Origin: Candidatus Saccharimonadota bacterium
GTDB taxonomy: Bacteria > Patescibacteriota > Saccharimonadia > Saccharimonadales > Saccharimonadaceae
Assembly: GCA_905372305.1 (NCBI GenBank)
Contig: CAJPOP010000001.1
Location: 310,001 to 374,000 of the forward strand
Length of the DNA stretch: 64,000 nucleotides
Direction: 5' to 3'
This document shows, piece after piece, positions 30,910-39,506 of the stretch (its first letter is position 1; each line of letters begins with the position of its first letter). The notes beneath the pieces are model-generated. The model was not told the DNA's origin, did not search any database, and was given only the letters and a program-made list of their open reading frames with translations. The position numbers and the translations under genes are program-made.

Positions 30910-31806
30910 ATGAAGAATGGTAGCGCTGATCTAAAGACTATCAGAGTCATTCGCCAGAATCATAGGTTTGCGGTTAGCGAAGTAGATTGGTTTGGCGAAC
31001 GCGTGTTTTGTAAGCAGTCGCAGCCCGGAGTGACTGGCAAAGATGAAATATTGCGAGAAGCGAATGGTTTGCGAACTTTTGGTAAATTGACTCGTAATTT
31101 TAACGATATACCATTTTCTGTACCAAAGTTGCTGCATTATGACGATATGAAAATCTTAACGCAATTTATTGATGGATGGACGCCAGAGCTAGCCAACGTG
31201 CCTGATGACTTTTTTGTACAAAGCTTCGTGCAAATGGATCACTATTTTCGCAGTCAGAAACGCCGTCGCTCGCGCTGGTCGCAACAAAATAAAGACGGAG
31301 AATATATTTGGCAGAAGCTAGAGCGAATTATATCCGGGTTTAATTTAGAAGTGATACCGCCGGAAATATTTCGGGCTAGTTTGGATTTCTTGCGTGATAA
31401 TCATAGCTTGTGCGAAGCTCGACCAATGCATGCGGATTTTACCGAAAATAATCTATTGTATGACGGTGATAAATATTGGCTAGTTGACTTCGAGAGTTTC
31501 CGCGATGATTGGCCGCGCTGGTACGATGTGGTGAATTTTACGTATAACCGCGAAATGGAACGCCCCGAAACCGCCGAGCGTATGCGTAATATTCGGCGCC
31601 TGGTCATTGAGCAGTTGGGCGAGGAGCCGACGACTCAGCGAGAAATCGCTTGTATCAAGATCGTACGCGGTTTATCGTTAATTATTGAACACATGACTCT
31701 CGGCGGGAGCGATCACGCAGCGATAGTTCCGCTCGACAACGCGTTGCGCCAGAGGATAATAAAATCATTAGCTGCTATAATAAATGGAGGAGATTTACTA
31801 TCATGA
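30910..31806 (+). CDS. APH-like phosphotransferase/kinase
   Basis: 298 residues. The catalytic loop MHADFTENNLL (about 175-185) and the metal motif LVDFES (about 193-198) match the aminoglycoside phosphotransferase/choline-kinase fold (HxDxxxxN...D). The N-lobe Lys is probably in ERVFCKQS (about 36). The substrate is unknown. It is in an operon with the flanking genes: the stop overlaps the next ATG at 31803. Confidence 0.78.
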   Translation: MKNGSADLKTIRVIRQNHRFAVSEVDWFGERVFCKQSQPGVTGKDEILREANGLRTFGKLTRNFNDIPFSVPKLLHYDDMKILTQFIDGWTPELANVPDDFFVQSFVQMDHYFRSQKRRRSRWSQQNKDGEYIWQKLERIISGFNLEVIPPEIFRASLDFLRDNHSLCEARPMHADFTENNLLYDGDKYWLVDFESFRDDWPRWYDVVNFTYNREMERPETAERMRNIRRLVIEQLGEEPTTQREIACIKIVRGLSLIIEHMTLGGSDHAAIVPLDNALRQRIIKSLAAIINGGDLLS

Positions 31807-32465
31807 TCCGATTTTACTTACAAAAATTAGTTCGCGACAAAGTGGTAAAAAAGTGCCTGGATGATCCAGAATTTTTGCATACGGAATACCGGACATTAGA
31901 CAAACAAGAGTTTCGCCGCGAGCTGCTCCGCAAGGTTCACGAGGAGGCGGACGAAATTCCGCTGGACGATAATCAGCGCGGCGAATCTCTCAAAGAGCTG
32001 GCTGATTTGCAGGAAGTTGTTGACGCGCTGCGCCAAGATTTTGGCTTTTCTATAAAGCAAGTTCAAGAGGAAATGGCGCGTAAAAAGCAGGATAATGGCG
32101 GTTTTGATAATCGGCACTATATTGAATACAATGATTTTACGGATGACAGTAGATGGGTGGAAGTACTGCGTGCTCAGCCAGGGAAGTATCATGAAGAAAC
32201 AGTGGATAGCGAAGAGCAGAGCCATCGTACGAGGATTAGTAAGGGTGTATACCGGCACAGCAAATCAGGCAAGCTATACAAGGTGATCGGCCTCGCATTG
32301 GAAACTGAGACGGAAGAGCTTTTGGTGATCTACCGGCCTCTATATGAAAACGAATATGAACTATTTGCCCGCCCTGCCAGCATGTTTACAGAAACAGTGC
32401 TGTTGGACGGGAAATCTGTGCCGCGATTTGAGAAAGTAGACTCTGAAACTCGAGAGCAAGCGTAA
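31803..32465 (+). CDS. MazG-like pyrophosphohydrolase fused to DUF1653
   Basis: 220 residues. The N-terminal half (about 1-110) has the phosphoribosyl-ATP pyrophosphohydrolase-like/MazG pattern: KLVRDKV, KVHEEADEI and ELADLQEVVDAL, with the EExxE...ExxD metal ligands. The C-terminal part (about 145-205) matches DUF1653: GVYRHSKSGKLYKVIG and LYENEYELFARPASMF. The enzyme probably hydrolyses nucleoside triphosphates. It is coupled to the HAM1-like gene by a TAATG overlap, giving a two-gene nucleotide-cleaning unit. Confidence 0.85.
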   Translation: MIRFYLQKLVRDKVVKKCLDDPEFLHTEYRTLDKQEFRRELLRKVHEEADEIPLDDNQRGESLKELADLQEVVDALRQDFGFSIKQVQEEMARKKQDNGGFDNRHYIEYNDFTDDSRWVEVLRAQPGKYHEETVDSEEQSHRTRISKGVYRHSKSGKLYKVIGLALETETEELLVIYRPLYENEYELFARPASMFTETVLLDGKSVPRFEKVDSETREQA

Positions 32466-33037
32466 TGAAGGCGGTTACGTTTATCACAGGCAATCCGCAC
32501 AAACTTGAAGAAGCCAAGTCGGTTCTGAAAGGCTGTGGGATTGTTGTCGAGCCGCTACAAACTAACATTGATGAAATCCAGCATCATGATCCGCTGAAAA
32601 TTACCGAAGCGAAAGTTAAATTGGCGTATGAAAAAGCGAACCAACCGGTTGTTGTTAACGATAGTAGCTGGGAAATTCCAGTACTTGGCGGCTTTCCGGG
32701 CGGTTATATGAAAGATATTGTTGGCTGGTTTACAGCTGAAGATTTTTTGGCTTTGATGAAAGATAAAAATGATCGGAGAATTATATTGCATGACGTTGTG
32801 GCGTACTTTGATGGCGATCAATTAAAGCTGTTTATATCTGATCAAACTGGCGTGTTTATAAACGAGCCGCGCGGCGAAGGAACGTCAATGAATCAGGTTG
32901 TATCAATGGAGGATAGCGGCGGGTTAACAATTGCTGAAGAGTTTGCGCTCCGTCATGACGGCGCGGAGATTAACCCTGCTCATTTTCAACATTGGCAGAA
33001 ATTCGGTGAATGGTTTACTGCTCGCGACAACGACTAG
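32465..33037 (+). CDS. HAM1/RdgB-like noncanonical NTP pyrophosphatase
   Basis: 190 residues. Starts with the family motif FITGNPHKLEEAKSVL (seen at about 5-20), then VVNDSSWEIPVLGGFPGGYMKDI, in which DSSW replaces the usual DDSG. It should remove ITP/XTP or other abnormal nucleotides. The divergent active-site Ser/Trp may mean altered specificity. It follows directly on the MazG-like gene. Confidence 0.85.
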   Translation: MKAVTFITGNPHKLEEAKSVLKGCGIVVEPLQTNIDEIQHHDPLKITEAKVKLAYEKANQPVVVNDSSWEIPVLGGFPGGYMKDIVGWFTAEDFLALMKDKNDRRIILHDVVAYFDGDQLKLFISDQTGVFINEPRGEGTSMNQVVSMEDSGGLTIAEEFALRHDGAEINPAHFQHWQKFGEWFTARDND

Positions 33038-33064
33038 CCACCGCAATGGTGTATAATTCATCAT

Positions 33065-33760
33065 ATGGATAGACTTAAGAGGCTGAAACTTTACTGCTTT
33101 TCGCCGCCAGTGATGTTGGCAACGCTGGCGATTGAAATTATTTTGGCAATTTATACGTTTTGGCGTTATAGGTTAAACGCTGTGACGAGGATTGTTATGG
33201 CACTGCTGATATGTATGGCACTGTTTCAGTGGGCTGAGTATAATGTTTGCGAAGGCACGATTTTTCTTGATAACCTAGGCTGGGCGAAGCTTGGTTATGT
33301 GGCGATTACTATGCTGCCGCCTCTGGGTATTCATTTGATTTATCAACTTTCTGGCGATAAAAGGCGCTGGATTCCGGTTCTAGGTTATATTTTGTCAGCA
33401 CTATTCGTTGGTTATTTTTTACTGGAAGCCGACGGCGTAAAAGCTGGCGCCTGCTTAGGCAATTACGTAATCTTTGAGAATCGCGATGAATTTTATCCGA
33501 TTTATGCGGGATACTACTATGGCTTGTTGATTATTGCTATTGTATACGCTTATATCCAAAGTAAAGCTGCTGTAAAAAATATTCGCCGATCTCTGTGTTC
33601 GCTAATTATTGGCTATATCTTGTTTATAGTGCCGACAACGTTTGTTAATATCGTAGATCCGTCGACGATTTCTGGCATTCCGTCGATTATGTGCGGTTTC
33701 GCAGTCCTGCTGGCAGGAATGTTGGTAGGGAAAGTTTTACCTGATTATTTTAATAAGTAA
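33065..33760 (+). CDS. Seven-TM membrane protein (histidine-kinase N-terminal-like)
   Basis: 231 residues with about seven membrane helices and little else. The layout (FQWAEYNVC, LGYVAITMLPPLGIHLIYQL) is like the 7TM sensor regions at the N-terminus of some histidine kinases, but no kinase domain is attached. The function is unknown. TATAAT (33052-33057) ends seven bases before ATG: leaderless. Confidence 0.7.
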   Translation: MDRLKRLKLYCFSPPVMLATLAIEIILAIYTFWRYRLNAVTRIVMALLICMALFQWAEYNVCEGTIFLDNLGWAKLGYVAITMLPPLGIHLIYQLSGDKRRWIPVLGYILSALFVGYFLLEADGVKAGACLGNYVIFENRDEFYPIYAGYYYGLLIIAIVYAYIQSKAAVKNIRRSLCSLIIGYILFIVPTTFVNIVDPSTISGIPSIMCGFAVLLAGMLVGKVLPDYFNK

Positions 33761-33765
33761 TATGC

Positions 33766-33794
33766 TTGTGTTTTTTCATTAGATAGTGCATAAT
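33766..33794 (+). promoter_or_regulatory. Promoter of the structured RNA candidate
   Basis: TTGTGT (33766-33771) and CATAAT (33789-33794) with a 17-bp spacer; transcription would begin at about 33801, on the first base of the RNA's closing helix. Confidence 0.5.
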
Positions 33795-33801
33795 TGATCA
33801 T

Positions 33802-33890
33802 GAGCTGGTGCGCATAGGGGCATCTCCTATGCTTGCCAATTGAAAGACAAACACGTTTCAAACATGCCCCGGGTGGGCGCGTAGCAGCTC
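33802..33890 (+). ncRNA. Candidate structured RNA with pseudoknot, upstream of the Mur ligase-like gene
   Basis: A closing helix pairs GAGCTG+GTGCGC (33802-33813) with GCGCGT+CAGCTC (33877-33882 and 33885-33890, two-base bulge). Inside are hairpin ATAGG/CCTAT (33814-33830) and hairpin TTGAAA/TTTCAA (33840-33861). The loop side of the first hairpin, GGGGCAT (33817-33823), is exactly complementary to ATGCCCC (33864-33870), a possible pseudoknot. No ORF or tRNA explains it and I match it to no known riboswitch. It may be an independent RNA or the leader of the next gene. Confidence 0.5.
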
Positions 33891-33919
33891 TTTCATGCCG
33901 CTTATGGTATGATGTAATT

Positions 33920-35212
33920 ATGGTTGTTATAATTTCAAAAAAGAAAGAAGAAAAGCTGGCGGAATTGGTGCGAGAGTTTTTCGCGGCTCATCCCGGTATA
34001 AAAATAATTGCCGTTACAGGTAGCGCCGGCAAGGCTAGTGCGAAAATTGCCATAGGTACAGTTTTGGCGCAGCAATTTAATATCAGGCTTAACGAAGAAG
34101 AGCCTAGGACTAAGGCTGACGTTCTATTACAGTTAATGGGTATAAATATGCCGGAAAAAGGGATATTTAGGTGGCTTAGGTTGCGGCGCAAGATAAAAAA
34201 ATATATTAAAACAGAAAACTCGGCGGTTCAGTTAATTGTTCAGGAATTTAATCCGCAAGAACCTGGCTATAATGAGTGGTTTAGGAGTTATATAATTCCC
34301 TATATTACTATTGTAACTTCTGTAACAAACGGACGTATGCAGGTTGAGCATTCTCTGGAAGAGGTAGCAAACGAGATGATTTCATTAGCAAACTTTTCGC
34401 GGATGGCAATGATTAATCGCGATGATATTGATGGGCGTTTTGCGAGCTTTTTGACAAATCCTAATATTACGACATATGGCAGCGATCCGGTGGCGGAGTA
34501 TAATTTTGATGACCGTAATTTTTCTTTGGAGGACGGACATCATGGCTTTATTATGTCGCCGGAAAACACTGAAGGATTGGAAGTCAACGTCAAGTTGATT
34601 GGCGAGCATAATATCCGTCCAGTAATTGTAGCAGCAGCCGTTGGTTATGCTACAGGTGAAAGCGAGGATAATATTAAAAAAGGCGTGGAAAGCTTGCGTC
34701 CGCTGCCAGGAAGAATGAATTTGCTTCGCGGCGCGGACAACACGTGGCTACTGGACGATAGTTATAGTTCAACGCCGTTGACGGCATTGGCAGCTTTGCA
34801 GTCGTTATATAAGATGGAAACGCCGCAGCGGATTGCTGTATTGGGTAATATGAACGGGCTGCGCGGCATTTTTGAACAGTCTCATGCTGATTTGGGGTCG
34901 CATTGCAGTACGGAACTGCTGGATTGGGTTGTTACGGTTGGCGAAAAAGCGAATATGTATTTGGCGCCAGCTGCCCGCCAGAAAGGCTGCCAGGTAAAAG
35001 AATGCCGTAATGCAATTGAAGCCGGAGCATTTGTTCGCGATAAATTAAAACCTGAAGGCATTGCTTTATTTAAGGGTTCTAGCGGCGGAGTGTGGTTAGA
35101 GGAGGCTATAAAAATAAATCTTCATAGTACTGAGGATGAGAAAAAGTTAGTGCGCCAAACGCCGCAGTGGATTGCCAGGAAAAATCAATTTTTCTCGCAA
35201 TTTAAAGGGTAA
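33920..35212 (+). CDS. Mur ligase-family protein (MurF-like) with altered P-loop
   Basis: 430 residues from ATG 33920; the frame is open to 33833, but TATGAT (33908-33913, extended -10 TGG) lies inside that extension, six bases before ATG. Central Mur ligase domain: the ATP loop reads VTGSAGKASAK, with Ala where Thr/Ser normally binds Mg-ATP. The C-terminal ligase domain has LPGRMN and LDDSYSSTP (MurF: DDSYNANP). MurF adds D-Ala-D-Ala to the UDP-MurNAc peptide. This protein may be a MurF paralogue with another substrate. Confidence 0.8.
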   Translation: MVVIISKKKEEKLAELVREFFAAHPGIKIIAVTGSAGKASAKIAIGTVLAQQFNIRLNEEEPRTKADVLLQLMGINMPEKGIFRWLRLRRKIKKYIKTENSAVQLIVQEFNPQEPGYNEWFRSYIIPYITIVTSVTNGRMQVEHSLEEVANEMISLANFSRMAMINRDDIDGRFASFLTNPNITTYGSDPVAEYNFDDRNFSLEDGHHGFIMSPENTEGLEVNVKLIGEHNIRPVIVAAAVGYATGESEDNIKKGVESLRPLPGRMNLLRGADNTWLLDDSYSSTPLTALAALQSLYKMETPQRIAVLGNMNGLRGIFEQSHADLGSHCSTELLDWVVTVGEKANMYLAPAARQKGCQVKECRNAIEAGAFVRDKLKPEGIALFKGSSGGVWLEEAIKINLHSTEDEKKLVRQTPQWIARKNQFFSQFKG

Positions 35213-35253
35213 TTTGCTATAGTATAAAGTGCTTAAATAGAGAGAGGGGATTT

Positions 35254-36444
35254 ATGGATAATAGTAAACAGACAAGAGCACAGAAGTCGCCGTCTGGATC
35301 ATTGTCGAAGTCGCAAAAAAAGCCAGCCGCTTCATCTGTGCCTGCGGTACATCCGCCGTATGGTAGTGCAGCGCTAAAGCCGAAGAAAAAAGTTGGGTTG
35401 ATTGTTGGTATTGTTTCTGGTGTACTAATTTTAATTTTAGCCATTGCTGCCGCGCTATTGTATTTCTTATGGTGGCAGAATCCGCAGAAGGTAGTAACTG
35501 ATGCTGTAGTCAATGCCATGACGACCAAAAAGGCGGTCGTAAACGGCAAGATGACAGTGATTGCTAATAATGATAGTAAAATTGAATTAAATATCAAATC
35601 TGCTGCCGACTCGCCGAAAACCAAAACCGACGTTGAGGCAAAAATAACTCTTAAGAACGTTTCAAAAACTATTAATTTGAAGGCTGCTGTTGTTACTGAT
35701 CAGGATGGTACGATTTACATCAAACTTGATGGTATGCGAAAACTTGTGGAAAGCGTGGTTAGCCTGGCAATAGAAGCAAACGTACCTAGTTCAGCGTATG
35801 AGGCCAGCCCGTCGTTAAAGCAGCAAATAGAGGCTATTAAAAAGCAAATTATATCGCAGCTTGAAGAGAAGATGTCGAAAATTGATGGTAAATGGCTAAA
35901 GACGACAGTCGAAGACATCACCAACAGTAATACTGATATTAAATGCTCGGCGGAGATTGTTAAAAAACTGCAAAATGACAGTAAGGCCCGAAAAGAGATT
36001 GCCGATATATATAGGCAAAACAGCTTCTTAATTATAAAAGATACAAAACTTGATGATCGTAATGGCGGTCGCGGCTTTGAGATAGATTTAAATAGCGATG
36101 AAGCTGCAGCTAAGGCCAAGGATTTTTCAAAAGCCTTAGAAAATACGTCAATTGGCAAAGATATTAAAAATTGCACCAAAGACGTCCGTCATAATAACGG
36201 ATCAGTAAATAAAACAGGTAGATCTAACGGTACGTTGAAAATTTGGGCTGATGTCAATTCACATGCGCTAAAAGCAGTTGAGATTAAAGGGAATAGCAGT
36301 GATTCGTCGGCGAACTTATCGCTGGATATTGATACGAATAAAACCGAATCTATTGATATCCCGTCTAATGCTGCTAGCCTGAAGTCAGTTGTTGAAGAAT
36401 TATTCAAGGGTATGTCTAGCTCTTCAGTGTCTCAATCTGCATAA
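35254..36444 (+). CDS. Membrane-anchored extracytoplasmic protein, unknown (LppX/LolA-like fold possible)
   Basis: 396 residues. A Lys/Pro/Ser-rich cytoplasmic N-terminus (1-48) and one membrane helix (about 49-70) precede a large, polar beta-rich domain with repeated Lys/Asp/Ser segments (GKMTVIANNDSKIELNIK and later similar strands). This layout recalls LppX/LolA-like lipid carriers, but I cannot confirm it. GAGGGG precedes ATG, and a TATAGT box lies upstream at about 35219. The C-terminus is Ser-rich. Confidence 0.6.
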   Translation: MDNSKQTRAQKSPSGSLSKSQKKPAASSVPAVHPPYGSAALKPKKKVGLIVGIVSGVLILILAIAAALLYFLWWQNPQKVVTDAVVNAMTTKKAVVNGKMTVIANNDSKIELNIKSAADSPKTKTDVEAKITLKNVSKTINLKAAVVTDQDGTIYIKLDGMRKLVESVVSLAIEANVPSSAYEASPSLKQQIEAIKKQIISQLEEKMSKIDGKWLKTTVEDITNSNTDIKCSAEIVKKLQNDSKARKEIADIYRQNSFLIIKDTKLDDRNGGRGFEIDLNSDEAAAKAKDFSKALENTSIGKDIKNCTKDVRHNNGSVNKTGRSNGTLKIWADVNSHALKAVEIKGNSSDSSANLSLDIDTNKTESIDIPSNAASLKSVVEELFKGMSSSSVSQSA

Positions 36445-36508
36445 TAAATGTGCGTACGTCAAGGAAACTCCGTTTTTTGAGGCGGAGTTCTTTGATATAA
36501 TTACGGGT

Positions 36509-39145
36509 ATGAAACGATATAATCCGACGGAAATTGAGAAAAAATGGCAAGATAAATGGGAAGCTGACGGCACCTATGTCACCGACCTTGGTGATACGAC
36601 GCGCCCAAAGTACTACAGTCTGAGTATGCTGCCTGGTATCACCGGGGCTGGTATTCACATTGGCCATGGTCGGACGTTTCAGTTTGCCGACATCAAGGCG
36701 CGCTTGAAGCGTCAGCAAGGCCACAATGTATATCATCCAATTGGCTGGGATAGCTTTGGCCTCCCGGTAGAAAATTATGCCATCAAGGTCGGTAAAACGC
36801 CGCGGGTGGCGCACGATGAAGCCAAGGTTCATTTTAAGGAGCAGCTGAAACGCCTCGGCTTTAGTTATGATTGGTCAAAGGAGATTTCTACTGCTGACCC
36901 GGAATACTACAAATGGACACAGTGGATTTTTACGCAGCTGTATAAGCACGATTTGGCGTACCAAAAGGAGCAGCCACAGTGGTGGTGTGATACTGATAAT
37001 ACAGTGCTAGCCAACGAGCAGGTTGAGGGCGGCAAATGTTGGCGCTGCGGCAACCCGGTCACCAAGCGCAACCTCAAACAGTGGTTTTTCCGCATCACCG
37101 CCTATGCTGATGAGATTTTGGAAGCGACTGACAACTTGGATTGGACGGACATGGTCAAAACCATGCAGAAAAACTGGATTGGACGGTCGGTTGGTGCGGA
37201 AGTTGATTTTGTAGTCAACGGACAGGATGCCATTATTACCGTATTCACCACACGCCCTGATACCCTGTTCGGTGCCAGCTACGTGGCACTGGCTCCGGAG
37301 CACCCATTGGTTTCTCAGCTGGTCAATGCCGACACGCGTGCTAAAGTCGAAGCATATGTTCAAGCGGCTCAGCAGAAGTCTGACATTGAACGCCAGGAAA
37401 ATAAAGACAAAACCGGCGTATTCACTGGCAGCTATGCCATTAACCCAGTCAACGGTCAGAAGCTGCCAATTTGGGTAGCAGACTACATCCTCGGCGGTTA
37501 CGGCACTGGCGCGATTATGGCGGTGCCGGCACACGATGAGCGTGACTTTGCCTTTGCTGAGAAATTTGATTTGCCAATTATTCAGGTGGTTGACAAGCCA
37601 GAGGATTCATCGGACATTGGTTGCTATACCGGTGAGGGTGAATTAATCAATTCTGGCCAATTTAATGGTATACGCAGCGAGGATGCGCGTGAGCAGGTTG
37701 TGGCCTGGCTCGATCAGCAGGGTACTGGCCGCAGCAAGACAACCTATAAAATGCGTGATTGGTTGATTTCTCGCCAGCGGTACTGGGGCGCGCCAATTCC
37801 GATGGTGCATGTTGACGGTTTCGGGCCAATCGCTGTGGCGGACGAGTGCTTGCCGGTGATTTTGCCAGAGGTCGAGGATTTCAAGCCGACGGGCGGCAAT
37901 ACTTCGGTATTGGCACAGGTTGATGACTGGGTGCGCGTGTGGGTTGATGTTGAGACTGGTAAAACTGTGCCAATCACCGAGCCAAAGCCAGCGGGCGATA
38001 ATTGGCGTGAGGGGCGGCGTGAAACTGATACGCTGGACGGCTATGCTTGTTCCAGCTGGTACTTCCTGCGCTATCTCGACCCGCACAATGACCAGCAGGC
38101 GTGGGATCCAGAGCTTATCGAGCACTGGGCGCCAGTTGATTATTACAACGGCGCTGATCACGCGGTAGCACACCTGCTGTATAGTCGTTTTTGGATGCGC
38201 TTTTTCTATAAACTCGGTCTAGTGCCGACACCAGAGCCATTCAAACGGATGATGTACAATGCCTACATCATGGCGCCGGACGGGCAAAAGATGAGTAAAT
38301 CCAAGGGTAATGTCATCGATCCGATGGAGATTATGGATAGCGGTTACGGTGCCGATGCGCTGCGTGTTTACGAGATGTTCATCGCGCCGTACGATATGGA
38401 TGCACCGTGGGATCCGCGCGGGGTGCCGGGGACGTATCGGTTCTTAAACCGAGTGTGGAATTTGGTACAGGAGTTTGTGGTTGCGGATACATCACCATCC
38501 TCCTCCAGAGTACACTCTTCACTCGTATCTCCACCGGAGATACTTCGTGAGCGTTCGGCTGAAACGTCCGCTCCTCGCGAACGTTTCACAGCCTCTGTCG
38601 GAGGAGGTGATGCATCCGCTGACTCTTCCTTGAGCGACCCATCGTCATCGACTGATTCTTCTGAATTATTGCGTCTCACTCACCTCACTATCAAGAAAGT
38701 CACCCGCGATATCGAGGACGAAAAATTCAATACGGCAGTGGCGGCGATGATGGAAATGGTCAATAGTCTATACAAGTTCAAAGAATCACATGGCATGCAA
38801 GCTTCAGAAACATGGCGGTTTACCCTGGAGAGTCTGCTGCAAATTTTAGCACCATTTGCGCCGCACATCACCGAGGAATTGTGGCAGGAGTTGGGACATA
38901 GTGACACTATTCATGTCGATCACTGGCCGAAATGGGATGAGAAATACCTTGCTAGCGACACGATGACCATCATTGTACAGGTCAACGGCAAGCTTCGCGC
39001 TAAATTGGAGCTACCAGCCGATGCCGATAAGGATGCTATCGAACAAGCGTCACTGGCCGATGAAAATGTCATCAAATTCACAAGCAATAAACCACCAAAA
39101 AAGGTGATTTATGTGCCGAATAAATTAGTGAACATAGTTGTTTAG
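36509..39145 (+). CDS. leuS: Leucyl-tRNA synthetase with a palindromic in-frame insertion
   Basis: 878 residues from ATG 36509. The frame is open to 36389, but TATAAT (36496-36501) ends seven bases before this ATG. Class I motifs HIGHGRT (about 48) and KMSKSKGN (about 596) are present, with the CP1 editing domain between them (TTRPDTLFGASY) and a reduced zinc module (CDTD/CWRC). Between the catalytic core and the anticodon domain, residues about 658-720 form a Ser/Thr/Ala/Glu-rich segment absent from usual LeuS, encoded largely by the inverted-repeat element at 38483-38619. The frame and the C-terminal domain are intact. Confidence 0.95.
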   Translation: MKRYNPTEIEKKWQDKWEADGTYVTDLGDTTRPKYYSLSMLPGITGAGIHIGHGRTFQFADIKARLKRQQGHNVYHPIGWDSFGLPVENYAIKVGKTPRVAHDEAKVHFKEQLKRLGFSYDWSKEISTADPEYYKWTQWIFTQLYKHDLAYQKEQPQWWCDTDNTVLANEQVEGGKCWRCGNPVTKRNLKQWFFRITAYADEILEATDNLDWTDMVKTMQKNWIGRSVGAEVDFVVNGQDAIITVFTTRPDTLFGASYVALAPEHPLVSQLVNADTRAKVEAYVQAAQQKSDIERQENKDKTGVFTGSYAINPVNGQKLPIWVADYILGGYGTGAIMAVPAHDERDFAFAEKFDLPIIQVVDKPEDSSDIGCYTGEGELINSGQFNGIRSEDAREQVVAWLDQQGTGRSKTTYKMRDWLISRQRYWGAPIPMVHVDGFGPIAVADECLPVILPEVEDFKPTGGNTSVLAQVDDWVRVWVDVETGKTVPITEPKPAGDNWREGRRETDTLDGYACSSWYFLRYLDPHNDQQAWDPELIEHWAPVDYYNGADHAVAHLLYSRFWMRFFYKLGLVPTPEPFKRMMYNAYIMAPDGQKMSKSKGNVIDPMEIMDSGYGADALRVYEMFIAPYDMDAPWDPRGVPGTYRFLNRVWNLVQEFVVADTSPSSSRVHSSLVSPPEILRERSAETSAPRERFTASVGGGDASADSSLSDPSSSTDSSELLRLTHLTIKKVTRDIEDEKFNTAVAAMMEMVNSLYKFKESHGMQASETWRFTLESLLQILAPFAPHITEELWQELGHSDTIHVDHWPKWDEKYLASDTMTIIVQVNGKLRAKLELPADADKDAIEQASLADENVIKFTSNKPPKKVIYVPNKLVNIVV
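38483..38619. repeat. 137-bp palindromic element inserted in frame in leuS
   Basis: Terminal inverted repeats GCGGATACATCACC (38483-38496) and the complement of GCGGATGCATCACC (38606-38619) match at 13 of 14 positions, and pairing continues with CTCCTCC...AGAG. Inside are a perfect hairpin GTATCTCC/GGAGATAC (38525-38543) and a second stem GGCTG+AAACGT with ACGTTT+CAGCC (38557-38593). The nested hairpins resemble REP-like or Rickettsia palindromic elements that insert into genes without breaking the frame. It encodes a low-complexity linker. Confidence 0.65.
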
Positions 39146-39265
39146 AAGTTTAGAATAGGCTAATTGTTCTTTCGTGATGGTAATCCATTTATATTTCTGT
39201 ATTATTGATAAACGTTATAAAAAGCCAGGCATTTTACCAAAACTCCTGTATTTTACGGTGAAAAC

Positions 39266-39294
39266 TTGAGATTTTTTGCTAAAAACATTATAAT
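39266..39294 (+). promoter_or_regulatory. rpmF promoter
   Basis: TTGAGA (39266-39271) and TATAAT (39289-39294) with a 17-bp spacer, about 40 bases before ATG 39336, which has GAGGAG as its Shine-Dalgarno site. Confidence 0.75.
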
Positions 39295-39335
39295 GGTCTG
39301 TAAGTTTTAAAAATAAACCGAAAGAGGAGATAAGT

Positions 39336-39482
39336 ATGGCACAACCAAAGAAGCAGAGCAGCCCGCGCAAGACGGGTCTTCGCCGCAGTCATCTGGTATT
39401 GAAATTGGCGCGCCGCGTCAACAGCACGTCGCCAGTCAAGGTTAAGACGACCAAACGCGAGACTGGTAAAACTAAAAAATAG
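39336..39482 (+). CDS. rpmF: Ribosomal protein L32 (bL32), zinc-ribbon-less
   Basis: 48 residues, too short for usual ORF cut-offs. It starts MAQPKKQSSPRKTGLRRSH, the bL32 N-terminal signature (M-A-x-P-K-(K/R)...RRSH). The usual C-terminal zinc ribbon with four cysteines is missing: the protein has no Cys and ends in a Lys/Thr-rich tail. Strong promoter and Shine-Dalgarno site. It precedes nusB by 24 bases and is probably co-transcribed with it. Confidence 0.85.
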   Translation: MAQPKKQSSPRKTGLRRSHLVLKLARRVNSTSPVKVKTTKRETGKTKK

Positions 39483-39506
39483 TAATTACGAACAGGACGC
39501 TTAGTA

